Shown: positions 42,567 through 51,147 of the stretch, piece by piece | How positions within the stretch are numbered: position 1 is the first letter of the stretch | Layout of the letters: each line of letters opens with the position of its first letter | The notes under the pieces: generated by a model | What the model was told of the DNA's origin: nothing | Database searches by the model: none | What the model saw: only the letters and a program-made list of their open reading frames with translations | NCBI RefSeq assembly: GCF_009712605.1 | Contig: NZ_WASO01000015.1 | Span: forward strand, 372,001 to 436,000 | From: Paludibacter sp. | GTDB taxonomy: Bacteria > Bacteroidota > Bacteroidia > Bacteroidales > Paludibacteraceae | Direction of reading: 5' to 3' | DNA length: 64,000 nucleotides | Made by a program: the position numbers and the translations under genes

Positions 42567-43121
42567 TTATGCTATAACATGCACGGGAACAAGTATTTCC
42601 ATGCCCTTGCGTAGCGCTTTTTCGTTTTGAGGTAAAAGGTGATGATGGCGTTCGGGTAATGATTTCTTTAACCCTAACAGAACATCTTCAATTTTTACAA
42701 TCGGACGAACTTTGAGAAATCCGCCAAGAATGAACATGTTAAATGTCTTTGCCATATTCAGGGCGATGGATTGTTCAAGAGCATCAATGCGATAGATGTT
42801 GATATCTGTGCGTTTAGGAGGGCGCACGAAACCATGACCATCATATATCAATGTTCCACCAGGTTTAATGCGGCTTTCGAATTTATCCAACGATGGCTGG
42901 TTCAGGATAATAGCAGTATCAAATTCGTACAAAATAGGAGAACTGATCCGCTCGTCACTCAAAATAACAGTGACATTTGCAGTTCCACCTCGCTGTTCGG
43001 GACCGTATGATGGCATCCACGATACTTCTTTTCCTTGCATAAGACCTGAGTAGGCGAGAATTTTGCCCATAGATAGGACTCCTTGTCCTCCAAAGCCGGC
43101 TATAATTATTTCTTCTTTCAT
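42567..43121 (-). CDS. korC: 2-oxoacid:ferredoxin oxidoreductase, gamma subunit
   Basis: 184 residues of the POR gamma domain, which takes part in CoA binding: IIAGFGGQGVLSMGKILAYS at the N-terminus and SYGPEQRGGTANVTVILSDE after it. Last of four subunit genes (ferredoxin, alpha, beta, gamma), 65 bases after beta. Confidence 0.92.
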   Translation of the reverse strand: MKEEIIIAGFGGQGVLSMGKILAYSGLMQGKEVSWMPSYGPEQRGGTANVTVILSDERISSPILYEFDTAIILNQPSLDKFESRIKPGGTLIYDGHGFVRPPKRTDINIYRIDALEQSIALNMAKTFNMFILGGFLKVRPIVKIEDVLLGLKKSLPERHHHLLPQNEKALRKGMEILVPVHVIA

Positions 43122-43186
43122 CTGTATTGCAGTTTGTAATCAAAAGACCAGAAACCCTTTGAAATGAGTCTCTGGTCAAGATTTTC

Positions 43187-43948
43187 TTATCTGTCTTTAA
43201 TATCTCCTAACGGATAGGCGGGAAACATATTTTCTACCATCCATTTATTTGCCTGGTGAGGAGTCATTTTCCATCCGGAATTACATGTTGATACAACTTC
43301 CACGATGGATGTCCCTTTGCTGGCCATAGAATTTTCAAGCGCTTTGCGAATCGCTTTTTTTGCTCTTACAGTAGATGCTGCGGTGTGAACGGCTTGACGG
43401 GTTACGTAGCAAGTGCCATCTAAAAGAGCAAGCATTTCACTGATTTTTAATGGATAACCTTCCATAGAAACATCGCGTCCATTAGGACATGTAGCGGTCT
43501 TCATTCCTTCCAAAGTGGTAGGTGCCATCTGTCCGCCAGTCATACCATAAATTCCATTGTTTATGAAAAAGATGGCAATGTTCTCTCCACGATTGCAGGC
43601 ATGTATTGTTTCTGCAGTTCCGATAGCGGCAAGGTCTCCGTCGCCCTGATAAGTGAAAACGCAATTTTCAGGGTTAAGGCGTTTGGCTGCTGTTGCTAAC
43701 GCTGGAGCACGTCCGTGAGCAGCTTCCTGCCAGTCAATATCGATATAGTTGTAAGCAAATACAGCACAGCCAACAGGTGCTATACCTACGGTTTTATCAG
43801 CAATGTTCATCTCTTCAATCACCTCGGCGATGAGTTTATGAACGACGCCGTGACTACAACCCGGGCAATAGTGCATCGGAGTTTCTGTCAGTAAAGGAGT
43901 TTTGCCGTATACTTGATTCTCGGGTTTAATAATTTCTTCTAAAGTCAT
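43187..43948 (-). CDS. korB: 2-oxoacid:ferredoxin oxidoreductase, beta subunit (ThDP-binding)
   Basis: 253 residues from the ATG at 43948; the longer frame begins with TTG at 43987 and is less likely. Thiamine diphosphate site: YCPGCSHGVVHKLIAEVIEE near the start, then GDGDLAAIGTAETIHACNRG and the metal-binding INNGIYGMTGGQMAPTT. Binds the 2-oxoacid-derived intermediate and passes electrons to the ferredoxin subunit. Confidence 0.93.
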   Translation of the reverse strand: MTLEEIIKPENQVYGKTPLLTETPMHYCPGCSHGVVHKLIAEVIEEMNIADKTVGIAPVGCAVFAYNYIDIDWQEAAHGRAPALATAAKRLNPENCVFTYQGDGDLAAIGTAETIHACNRGENIAIFFINNGIYGMTGGQMAPTTLEGMKTATCPNGRDVSMEGYPLKISEMLALLDGTCYVTRQAVHTAASTVRAKKAIRKALENSMASKGTSIVEVVSTCNSGWKMTPHQANKWMVENMFPAYPLGDIKDR

Positions 43949-43994
43949 AGTAGTAAAATTTACTGGGTGAAAAAAGCTTTCTGCCAAACTGATT

Positions 43995-45074
43995 TTATTT
44001 AATCAATTTGGATTTCAAGGCCTTTACTACTTCATCGGGAGTCGGGGTCATACCGCCCTGACGACCGTAAAATTCTACAGGGGTAACACCGTTTACGGCC
44101 AGTCGAACATCTTCAACCATTTGTCCTGCGTTGAGCTCTACCGAAAGAATTCCTTTTACCTGTTTTGCGAATTTAGCAATTGCTTCGGTAGGGAACGGAT
44201 AGAGTGTTATTGGTCTTAATAAACCAGCTTTGATGCCTTCCGATCTCAATATTTCTATCGTTTTCTGGCAAATACGTGCACACGATCCGAAAGCTGTGAT
44301 CAGGTATTCAGCGTCGTCGCAGAAATATTCTTCAAAACGAACTTCATTTTGTTCAACCTGATTGTATTTTTCCTGCAAGCGGTTGTTGATTTTTTCCATT
44401 TCCTCAGAACGGAGTTCCAGTGAGGTAATGACGTTTTGTTGTTTGCGTCCATGTTTGCCTGTTGTTGCCCAAGGGCATTTTTCTCTTACCTGTTCATCGG
44501 TAAGTCTGGGTTGATAGGGCGGCAATTGTACTTTTTCCATCATTTGGCCGATAATACCATCTGAAAGCACCATTACCGGATTGCGGTATTTGAATGCCAG
44601 ATCAAATGCAAGGACAGTGTGATCAGCCATTTCCTGAACGGAAGCAGGAGCCAGAGTGATCAGCTTGTAGTCACCATGTCCACCACCTTTTACAGTCTGA
44701 AAATAATCGGCCTGACTTGGTTGGATAGTGCCTAAGCCGGGTCCTCCGCGCGTAACATTCACGACCACGCAAGGCAATTCGGCGCCGGCAATATAGGATA
44801 AACCTTCCTGCATCAGGCTGATACCGGGGCTTGAAGATGAAGTCATTACTTTTTTGCCGCAACCAGCTCCTCCATAAACCATATTGATGGATGCGGTTTC
44901 GCTTTCAGCCTGCAAAACTACCATTCCGGTTGTTTTCCACGGCTCTAACGCCATCAGGGTTTCCAGTATTTCTGACTGGGGAGTTATAGGGTACCCGAAA
45001 TAACCATCGCATCCGCAGCGAATAGCAGCTTCAGCAACAGCTTCGTTACCTTTCATCAATTTAATTTCTTCCAT
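43995..45074 (-). CDS. vorB: 2-oxoacid:ferredoxin oxidoreductase, alpha subunit (VorB/KorA-like)
   Basis: 359 residues: pyrimidine-binding domain (GNEAVAEAAIRCGCDGYFGY, PITPQSEILE, QAESETASINMVYGGAGCGK) and transketolase-C-like domain (YLITAFGSCARICQKTIEIL). Bacteroides orthologues are often named 3-methyl-2-oxobutanoate dehydrogenase VorB, but 2-oxoglutarate specificity (Kor) cannot be excluded from sequence. The reaction gives acyl-CoA, CO2 and reduced ferredoxin. Starts 6 bases after the ferredoxin gene. Confidence 0.93.
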   Translation of the reverse strand: MEEIKLMKGNEAVAEAAIRCGCDGYFGYPITPQSEILETLMALEPWKTTGMVVLQAESETASINMVYGGAGCGKKVMTSSSSPGISLMQEGLSYIAGAELPCVVVNVTRGGPGLGTIQPSQADYFQTVKGGGHGDYKLITLAPASVQEMADHTVLAFDLAFKYRNPVMVLSDGIIGQMMEKVQLPPYQPRLTDEQVREKCPWATTGKHGRKQQNVITSLELRSEEMEKINNRLQEKYNQVEQNEVRFEEYFCDDAEYLITAFGSCARICQKTIEILRSEGIKAGLLRPITLYPFPTEAIAKFAKQVKGILSVELNAGQMVEDVRLAVNGVTPVEFYGRQGGMTPTPDEVVKALKSKLIK

Positions 45075-45080
45075 GATTAA

Positions 45081-45305
45081 TCAGTTTTTTACTCTGTAAA
45101 CCGTAATACAGGCATCAGGACATACATAAGCGCATGAAGCGCATCCGGTGCAAGCTTCTGCCGTTTCCATATAAGCATAATGGTAACCTTTGGAGTTGGC
45201 ATCTATGTTCATATTCAACACTTTGGACGGGCAAGCCTCTTTGCATAGCTGGCAACCTTTACATCGTTCGGTGTCGATTACAACAGCTCCTCTGTTTTTA
45301 GCCAT
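45081..45305 (-). CDS. korD: Ferredoxin-type subunit (2x[4Fe-4S]) of the 2-oxoacid oxidoreductase
   Basis: 74 residues with two 4Fe-4S motifs: CKGCQLCKEACP and CTGCASCAYVCP. First gene of the operon ferredoxin-alpha-beta-gamma. It accepts electrons from the ThDP subunit and passes them to free ferredoxin. Confidence 0.94.
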   Translation of the reverse strand: MAKNRGAVVIDTERCKGCQLCKEACPSKVLNMNIDANSKGYHYAYMETAEACTGCASCAYVCPDACITVYRVKN

Positions 45306-45635
45306 ATTTACAAATGTTGGGGTTTGATTGGTTTGTTATGTGAAAGTGTAAATGCCGGGTTGCTCAAGAATTTCTTCCGAACGAAGGGAGTTGTTCCCGT
45401 ATTTTAGCATTTTTTTGAATTGGCAACATTCATATTGCCTCCGCTTGCACATAAAAATAGTTTCGGGGCGCAAATATACCACATGTTTTGCACTAACCGT
45501 ACTAAGGAAGGGTTAAAAAGGTTGAATTTGGAGTGTGGAAATTGTGAATCTGCAGAAGAAGGGAGTAGGTTGTTACAGTGCGTTTTGCTAATTATCCTTC
45601 TGCATGGATTGATTTGAGGCTTTGCTTGAAAAATA
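45306..45635. other. Intergenic region upstream of the oxidoreductase operon
   Basis: 330 bases between the ferredoxin gene and the tRNA terminator. Contains a minus-strand -7 candidate TATATTTG (45471-45478) that would give a leader of about 160 bases. Short ORFs here (such as 45420-45617 on +) have no support. Confidence 0.45.
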
Positions 45636-45669
45636 AAAAGCTCGCAAATCATTGATTGTGCGAGCTTTT
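45636..45669 (-). terminator. Terminator of tRNA-Ser
   Basis: AAAAGCTCGCA / TGCGAGCTTTT (11 bp) with a loop that is itself palindromic (AATCATTGATT), so an almost complete hairpin; A/T runs on both sides. Confidence 0.88.
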
Positions 45670-45689
45670 ATTATTTTCTGATTTCCTTT

Positions 45690-45777
45690 TGGCGGAGAGA
45701 AAGGGATTCGAACCCCTGGAACCTCTCAGTTCAACGGTTTTCAAGACCGCCGCAATCGACCACTCTGCCATCTCTCC
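45690..45777 (-). tRNA. tRNA-Ser (anticodon UGA)
   Basis: 88 bases including encoded CCA. Acceptor arms GGAGAGA / TCTCTCC pair perfectly, discriminator G, T-arm GGGTTCGAATCCC, a long variable arm typical of tRNA-Ser, and anticodon loop CTTGAAA giving anticodon TGA. Confidence 0.96.
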
Positions 45778-45788
45778 AAAAGCGGGTG

Positions 45789-45820
45789 CAAAGATAAGTG
45801 GTTTATTTTGTATTTGCAAA
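45789..45820 (-). promoter_or_regulatory. tRNA-Ser promoter
   Basis: On the minus strand TTTG, 20 bases, TATCTTTG; start near 45783, six bases before the tRNA. Confidence 0.75.
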
Positions 45821-45975
45821 TGTTAAGCCTGAAAAATGAAATGAAATGTGCATTTTTTGTGGTGTGAAGAAAGTTGCTCTGTGTAAGTTTTTGAAAATTA
45901 ATCGTAAAGCTTTTTTGACTTTTTGTGGCTAAAAACGGATGTAAGTGTTGTTTTTACTGAAAAGGGCAATCTTAT

Positions 45976-46008
45976 TGAAATGGGTTTCCGAAAAACAGTT
46001 ATCTTTGC
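45976..46008 (+). promoter_or_regulatory. rnpA-yidD promoter
   Basis: TTG at 45976-45978, 22 bases, TATCTTTG at 46001-46008; start near 46014, about 25 bases before rnpA. Confidence 0.65.
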
Positions 46009-46038
46009 AATGGTTGAAAACGATTTTGAAGCAAAACT

Positions 46039-46425
46039 ATGTCGAATACTGGGCTTTCATTTCCTAAAAAAGAACATCTAACGGGGGAGATTCGTGTTAA
46101 ACGGTTATTTACCGAGGGACAATCTTTTTTGGTATATCCGCTCAGGGTTGTTTTTCTTCCTGATGAGCCACGAGGAATTCCTTTGCAGGCATTGTTTAGT
46201 GTCCCTAAACGGCGGTTTAAACGGGCTAATAAAAGAAATTTGCTGAAACGTCGTATGCGTGAGGCTTTCCGTTTGCATAAATCATCATTGACCGGAGTTT
46301 TAACGGAAAATGCCCGTACAGTGGATGTGGCATTTACTTATATCGCAAACGAGCCAATTGCTTTTAGTCTTATTGAGCGTAAAATGATTGAGGCGCTGAA
46401 TATTTTGAAGGAAAAAGCAGTATGA
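46039..46425 (+). CDS. rnpA: Ribonuclease P protein component
   Basis: 128-residue basic protein that helps the RNase P RNA cleave tRNA 5' leaders. Family blocks [20 protein letters not shown] at the start and the RNR motif region [20 protein letters not shown]. Its stop overlaps yidD by four bases; rpmH is not adjacent, unlike the common rpmH-rnpA-yidD order. Confidence 0.94.
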   Translation: MSNTGLSFPKKEHLTGEIRVKRLFTEGQSFLVYPLRVVFLPDEPRGIPLQALFSVPKRRFKRANKRNLLKRRMREAFRLHKSSLTGVLTENARTVDVAFTYIANEPIAFSLIERKMIEALNILKEKAV

Positions 46426-46643
46426 GGAAATTTTTGTCGTGGATAGTGTTGTTGCCTATCTATTTCTATCGCTATTGTATATCGCCTCTGAAACCTCCCA
46501 CGTGCCGGTATACACCAACCTGTTCACAATACGCAGTGGAAGCTGTACGAAAATATGGTCCATTGAAAGGGATGGTTCTTGCAGTGAAACGAATATTGAG
46601 ATGTCATCCCTGGGGAGGACACGGTTATGATCCGGTTCCATAG
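46422..46643 (+). CDS. yidD: Membrane protein insertion efficiency factor YidD
   Basis: 73 residues. N-terminal amphipathic/hydrophobic part [20 protein letters not shown], then the signature [20 protein letters not shown] and [13 protein letters not shown], with three conserved Cys. Located at the inner face of the membrane and aids YidC-dependent insertion. Overlaps rnpA by four bases (ATGA). Confidence 0.95.
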   Translation: MRKFLSWIVLLPIYFYRYCISPLKPPTCRYTPTCSQYAVEAVRKYGPLKGMVLAVKRILRCHPWGGHGYDPVP

Positions 46644-47072
46644 ATTCATAAAAAGCAGTTTCTTTGAGGATTTGCTTATTTCTTATTGATTTCCGGTTAA
46701 TCAAAGCTGATGATGTATGATAATGAAAATGAGCTTTTTGTAATTATTATGAGTTGGCTTAGTGTTTTTTAACTGGAACGATGGATATGTTAGTGAGTAG
46801 CCGAATAATTTTGTTTCTGCCTCAAATGTTAAATCGGAATGTTTGGTATTATTCTGAAATTTAGTTGTTTGTGTGAACTAAAGACGTCGACATTTGAAGG
46901 TAAAATGTTAAAAGCAGTAGCCGGCTTACGAAATAGTGGGTAAACATTTATTTACACGCCGTTGAGTTTGGTATCAAAACCATTGGCGAAAAGTACTTTT
47001 ATTGGAATAAATAATAGCAAGAAACCCGACTGAACCCGGATTTCTTCATTCTATAATCAACAAACTAAATTT
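46644..47072. other. Intergenic region upstream of the bat operon
   Basis: 430 bases without a credible ORF. An imperfect hairpin AAGAAACCCG...CGGATTTCTT is near 47020-47046, just before moxR, and a weak promoter candidate (TTTG 46967-46970, TACTTTTA 46994-47001, spacing 23) could serve the operon. Confidence 0.4.
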
Positions 47073-48071
47073 ATGATGAATCCAACAGTTGATATCAGAG
47101 AATTGAATGAGCGCATAGAAAAGCAGAGCGCGTTTGTGGATGCCCTGACCATGGGGATGAACCAAATGATTGTCGGTCAAAAACACCTGGTAGAATCCTT
47201 ATTGATCGGTATGCTTTCCAACGGACACGTATTGCTTGAAGGTGTGCCTGGTTTGGCAAAAACACTGGCAATCAAAACACTGGCACAGCTGATTGATGCC
47301 AACTATAGTCGTATTCAGTTTACTCCCGACCTTTTACCTGCCGACGTTATCGGTACGATGATTTACAGTCAGAAAAAAGAGGAATTCGCTATTAAAAAAG
47401 GACCGATTTTCTCTCATTTCATCCTAGCAGACGAAATTAACCGTGCTCCGGCAAAAGTACAGAGTGCTTTGCTCGAAGCGATGCAGGAACGTCAGGTGAC
47501 CATCGGTGATCATACTTTCAAACTCGAAGAGCCTTTTCTTGTTTTGGCAACTCAGAACCCGATTGAACAGGAAGGTACTTATCCCCTTCCTGAAGCTCAG
47601 GTCGACCGTTTCATGCTGAAGGTGATTATCAATTACCCGAAGAAAGAGGAAGAAAAAGCAATTATCCGTCTCAATATGTCGGAATCGCTGCCTACGATTA
47701 AGCCGATGCTGAAACCTGAAGATATTGTTACCGCCCGTAATGTGGTTCGCGAAGTGTATATCGACGAAAAAATTGAACGTTACATCGTCGATATCGTATT
47801 TGCTACCCGTTTCCCGGATGAATATGGCATCAAAAATCTTTCCAGCATGATTTCGTTCGGTGGTTCGCCCCGTGCGTCTATCAATCTTGCGCTTGCAGCA
47901 AAAGCCTATGCCTTTATCAAACGCCGCGGCTATGTGATTCCGGAAGACGTTCGTGCCGTTTGCTTCGATGTATTGCGCCACCGTATCGGTTTAAGCTACG
48001 AAGCAGAAGCCAACAACATGACTTCGGAAGAGATTATCAGCGAAATTCTGAATGCAGTAGAAGTCCCCTGA
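47073..48071 (+). CDS. moxR: MoxR-type AAA+ ATPase
   Basis: 332 residues. Chaperone-like ATPase that usually works with VWA-domain proteins of the same operon. Walker A GVPGLAKT at about 56-63, Walker B FILADEINRAP near 112-122, sensor 1 ATQNPIEQEGTYPLPEAQVD, then the lid domain ending SEEIISEILNAVEVP. First gene of the Bat operon, with a 124-base repeat-containing spacer to the next gene. Confidence 0.95.
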   Translation: MMNPTVDIRELNERIEKQSAFVDALTMGMNQMIVGQKHLVESLLIGMLSNGHVLLEGVPGLAKTLAIKTLAQLIDANYSRIQFTPDLLPADVIGTMIYSQKKEEFAIKKGPIFSHFILADEINRAPAKVQSALLEAMQERQVTIGDHTFKLEEPFLVLATQNPIEQEGTYPLPEAQVDRFMLKVIINYPKKEEEKAIIRLNMSESLPTIKPMLKPEDIVTARNVVREVYIDEKIERYIVDIVFATRFPDEYGIKNLSSMISFGGSPRASINLALAAKAYAFIKRRGYVIPEDVRAVCFDVLRHRIGLSYEAEANNMTSEEIISEILNAVEVP

Positions 48072-48075
48072 TTTT

Positions 48076-48120
48076 CAATGTGCCAATAAGGCAATATGCC
48101 AATGAACTAATGTGCAAGTT
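48076..48120. repeat. TGCCAAT word repeat, copy 3
   Basis: AATGTGCCAATAAGGCAATA then TGCCAATGAACTAATGTGC; same words as at 14.4 and 14.8 kb, here between moxR and the DUF58 gene. Confidence 0.55.
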
Positions 48121-48153
48121 TGTACAAGCTTGCAACAATAGAATATTGGAATT

Positions 48154-48178
48154 TGAACCCTGAACCCTGAACCCTGAA
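48154..48178. repeat. TGAACCC tandem repeat
   Basis: Three perfect copies of TGAACCC plus TGAA, ending 17 bases before the DUF58 start. Confidence 0.75.
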
Positions 48179-48195
48179 ATTGGAATAACAATTGA

Positions 48196-49062
48196 ATGGA
48201 AACATCGGAATTACTAAAAAAAGTCCGGCAGATTGAAATAAAGACCCGTGGATTGTCGCGCAATATTTTTGCCGGCGAATACCATTCGGCTTTTAAGGGG
48301 CGAGGCATGACCTTTTCGGAAGTGCGCGAATATCAGTTTGGCGACGATATTCGAAGCATCGACTGGAATGTTACGGCTCGTTTCAATCATCCTTATGTCA
48401 AAGTTTTTGAAGAAGAACGGGAACTGACCGTGATGTTGCTGGTGGACGTGTCGGGTAGTCGCGATTTTGGTACTGTGAACCAAACCAAGCGCAACCTGAT
48501 GACTGAAATTGCCGCAACGATTGCTTTCTCGGCTATTCAGAACAAAGATAAAATCGGGGTGGTTTTCTTTTCGGACAAGATTGAAAAATTCATTCCTCCC
48601 CAAAAGGGGAAAAAGCATATTTTGTACATCATTCGGGAGTTGCTCGATTTTCAGCCCGAAAGTTCCCGTACAGATGTGTCGCAGGTATTGCAATACTTTA
48701 CAAATGCCATCAAACGTCGTTGCACGGCATTCCTCATTTCCGACTTTATTGACGGCGAATTTGAACGCGCGATGATGATTGCCAACCGTAAACATGATGT
48801 GGTGGCTCTTCAGGTATATGATCCGCGAGAAACAGAATTGCCCGATATTGGTCTGGTAAAACTGAAGGATGCAGAAACGGGAGAACGTTTGTGGGTAGAT
48901 ACTTCTGATCGCCGTTTGCGTATGGCATACCATAACTGGTGGGGCGAAAATCAGATTTCGCTGCAACAGGTTCTGGCCAAATGCAATGTTGATTCAGTGT
49001 CGATTAGTACCGATGAAGATTACGTGAAATCATTAATGCGGCTTTTCAAGCTGAGAAGTTGA
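48196..49062 (+). CDS. DUF58 domain protein of the Bat operon
   Basis: 288 residues, cytosolic. The DUF58 block HSAFKGRGMTFSEVREYQFG, then DDIRSIDWNVTARFNHPYVK, is followed by a VWA-like fold with the metal-site motif VDVSGSRDFG. Standard second gene of moxR-bat operons, thought to work with the MoxR ATPase. Its stop is 35 bases before the next gene. Confidence 0.92.
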   Translation: METSELLKKVRQIEIKTRGLSRNIFAGEYHSAFKGRGMTFSEVREYQFGDDIRSIDWNVTARFNHPYVKVFEEERELTVMLLVDVSGSRDFGTVNQTKRNLMTEIAATIAFSAIQNKDKIGVVFFSDKIEKFIPPQKGKKHILYIIRELLDFQPESSRTDVSQVLQYFTNAIKRRCTAFLISDFIDGEFERAMMIANRKHDVVALQVYDPRETELPDIGLVKLKDAETGERLWVDTSDRRLRMAYHNWWGENQISLQQVLAKCNVDSVSISTDEDYVKSLMRLFKLRS

Positions 49063-49097
49063 TATTGTGAGAATTCCCTGCTTAATAAGCTTAAAAC

Positions 49098-50096
49098 ATG
49101 AGAACATTTTACAGATTATTGCTTTTCCTTTTTGCCCTGTTGTTTGCTCATAATGGATATAGCCAGCAGATTTCGGTAAAGGCGTCTATTGATTCAACCC
49201 TGATATTGATAGGAAAGCAATCGCATTTATCTTTCGAAGTAGCTCAGCCAAAACATATGGTTGTCAGGTTTCCATTACTTGCCGATACTCTGGTGAATGG
49301 AGTGAATATTCTCGGTAAACCAAAAATGGATACAGTTGACTTGGGGCATGACCGTATCCAGGTGAAACAAACCTATACCGTTACTTCTTTCGATTCAGCG
49401 CTTTATTACATCCCATCCTATAAATTGATTTCAGGGCGGGATACATTCAAGACTAATCCTTTGTCGCTGAAAGTTATCACTTACAGTGTAGATACAGCCA
49501 AACAATCCATTTTTGATATTAAGAAAGTCTATGCTCCGCCGTTCGATTGGGCAGCATTTTTCAGAATGATCCTCATAATTGCGTTGATTCTGATTGTCTT
49601 GGCTGCTATTGTATATGTGATTTGGAAATATGTTCTGAAAAAACCGATACCGTTTATTGAGAAAACAGTGCAGGTGTTGCTTCCGCATCAGAAGGCTATT
49701 CAGGAACTTGACCAGATCAGCTCTCAAAAGCTGTGGCAACATGGACGCGAGAAAGAATATTATACCCGTCTGACGGAAGTGATAAGGGTGTATATGGAAT
49801 CCCGTTTCAATATATCGGCTCTTGAAATGACCTCTGCTGAGATACTGGACGAAGCCCGGATGATACAAATGGAATACCCCGCGGCGTATGATAGCCTGAA
49901 AAAGCTCTTGCAAATAGGAGATTTGGTAAAGTTTGCCAAATGGCATCCTCAGCCGGAAGAAAATGAGCTTAGTTTGAATATTTGCTACCTGTTTGTAAAC
50001 CAGACTAAAGTGGAAGAAACTATAGTTGCGGAAGAACAGGTTGTTGATAACAAACCGGAGAGCGCTGAAGATGTTTCAGAGCCAAAGCTTCTCTAA
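49098..50096 (+). CDS. Membrane protein of the Bat operon (DUF4381-like position)
   Basis: 332 residues: signal peptide (about 1-22, ends NGYSQ), a strand-rich periplasmic domain of about 130 residues, one TM at about 153-173 (FFRMILIIALILIVLAAIVY), and a cytosolic helical domain with HGREKEYYTRLTEVIRVYME. The same layout is found between the DUF58 and batA genes in other Bacteroidetes. Role in the complex is unknown; the single TM with domains on both sides suits signal or force transfer across the membrane. Confidence 0.8.
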   Translation: MRTFYRLLLFLFALLFAHNGYSQQISVKASIDSTLILIGKQSHLSFEVAQPKHMVVRFPLLADTLVNGVNILGKPKMDTVDLGHDRIQVKQTYTVTSFDSALYYIPSYKLISGRDTFKTNPLSLKVITYSVDTAKQSIFDIKKVYAPPFDWAAFFRMILIIALILIVLAAIVYVIWKYVLKKPIPFIEKTVQVLLPHQKAIQELDQISSQKLWQHGREKEYYTRLTEVIRVYMESRFNISALEMTSAEILDEARMIQMEYPAAYDSLKKLLQIGDLVKFAKWHPQPEENELSLNICYLFVNQTKVEETIVAEEQVVDNKPESAEDVSEPKLL

Positions 50097-50122
50097 AGTT
50101 GAACTGAAAAATTATCTTGGAT

Positions 50123-51106
50123 ATGATCTTTAAAAATCCGGAATATCTGTTTTTGCTGCTTATTCTTATCCCTCTTATCGCGGGATATGTAATGAGACTA
50201 AGCAAGTCGGATGCCAGCCTGCAAATTTCATCAACACGCTATTTTGCAGGTTTTAAAAAGACAAAAAGACTTTACCTGCGGCATGTTCCGTTTGCACTGC
50301 GCATGCTGGCGCTTATAGCTTTGATTATTGTCATTGCACGTCCGCAAACATCCGATTCAGTGACTGATTCAACCTCTGAGGGTATTGATATAATGATGGC
50401 TGTGGATATATCGGGCACGATGCTTGCCAAAGATTTTCGACCCAACCGTATTGACGCCGCAAAAGCAGTAGCAACAGAGTTTATCAACAGTCGTCCCAAC
50501 GACAATATCGGTTTGGTGATTTTTGCCAGCGAAAGCTTTACCCAATGTCCGTTGACCACTAATCATGCTGCATTAATCAGTTTGTTACACAGCGTGCAAT
50601 TTGGGATGGTCGATGATGGTACAGCTATCGGAATGGGGCTTGGAAGCGCCGTCAGCCGCCTGCGCAATAGCCATGCGAAGTCGAAAGTTATTATTCTTTT
50701 GACTGATGGCTCGAATAATACCGGAGATATTGCTCCATTAACTGCTGCCGAAATTGCCAAACAGTTTGGTATCAGGGTTTATACGATTGGTGTCGGTACA
50801 CGTGGTGTAGCGCCAATGCCGGTTCAAACTCCGTTTGGATTACAATATCAGAACATGCCTGTGGAATTTGACGAAAGTACGCTTTCTCAAATTGCCCAAA
50901 TGACTCACGGAAAATATTACCGGGCAACCGACAATAATACGTTACAGTCTATTTACCAGGATATTGATAAACTGGAGAAACATAAACTTGAAGTAAAAGA
51001 ATATAATCGTCGGAGTGATGTTTATACAGGATTTGCTTTGTTGGCGTTACTCTTGCTTGGCGGAGAACTCGCCCTGCGTTATACAATGTTGCGCAGAATA
51101 CCGTAA
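50123..51106 (+). CDS. batA: BatA, VWA-domain membrane protein
   Basis: 327 residues from the ATG at 50123 (a TTG six bases upstream is less likely). TM at both ends (about 8-24 and 302-320) with a von Willebrand A domain between; its MIDAS is complete as VDISGTMLAKDF, with the T in DDGTAIGMGLG and D in LLTDGSNNTGD. Faces the cytosol or periplasm as part of a Bat complex linked to aerotolerance and envelope stability in Bacteroides. Confidence 0.93.
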   Translation: MIFKNPEYLFLLLILIPLIAGYVMRLSKSDASLQISSTRYFAGFKKTKRLYLRHVPFALRMLALIALIIVIARPQTSDSVTDSTSEGIDIMMAVDISGTMLAKDFRPNRIDAAKAVATEFINSRPNDNIGLVIFASESFTQCPLTTNHAALISLLHSVQFGMVDDGTAIGMGLGSAVSRLRNSHAKSKVIILLTDGSNNTGDIAPLTAAEIAKQFGIRVYTIGVGTRGVAPMPVQTPFGLQYQNMPVEFDESTLSQIAQMTHGKYYRATDNNTLQSIYQDIDKLEKHKLEVKEYNRRSDVYTGFALLALLLLGGELALRYTMLRRIP

Positions 51107-51147
51107 TAAGCGAACTAAAATCCGGAGATGATTAAAAATTAGACACG

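Noticed and set aside
45420-45617. 65-residue + ORF upstream of the oxidoreductase operon
   Set aside because: No recognisable motif and no RBS or promoter; overlaps the region expected to hold the opposite-strand promoter.
48154-48178. TGAACCC tandem as a possible CRISPR or iteron array
   Set aside because: Repeat unit is 7 bases with no spacers, only three copies, and no cas or replication gene nearby.
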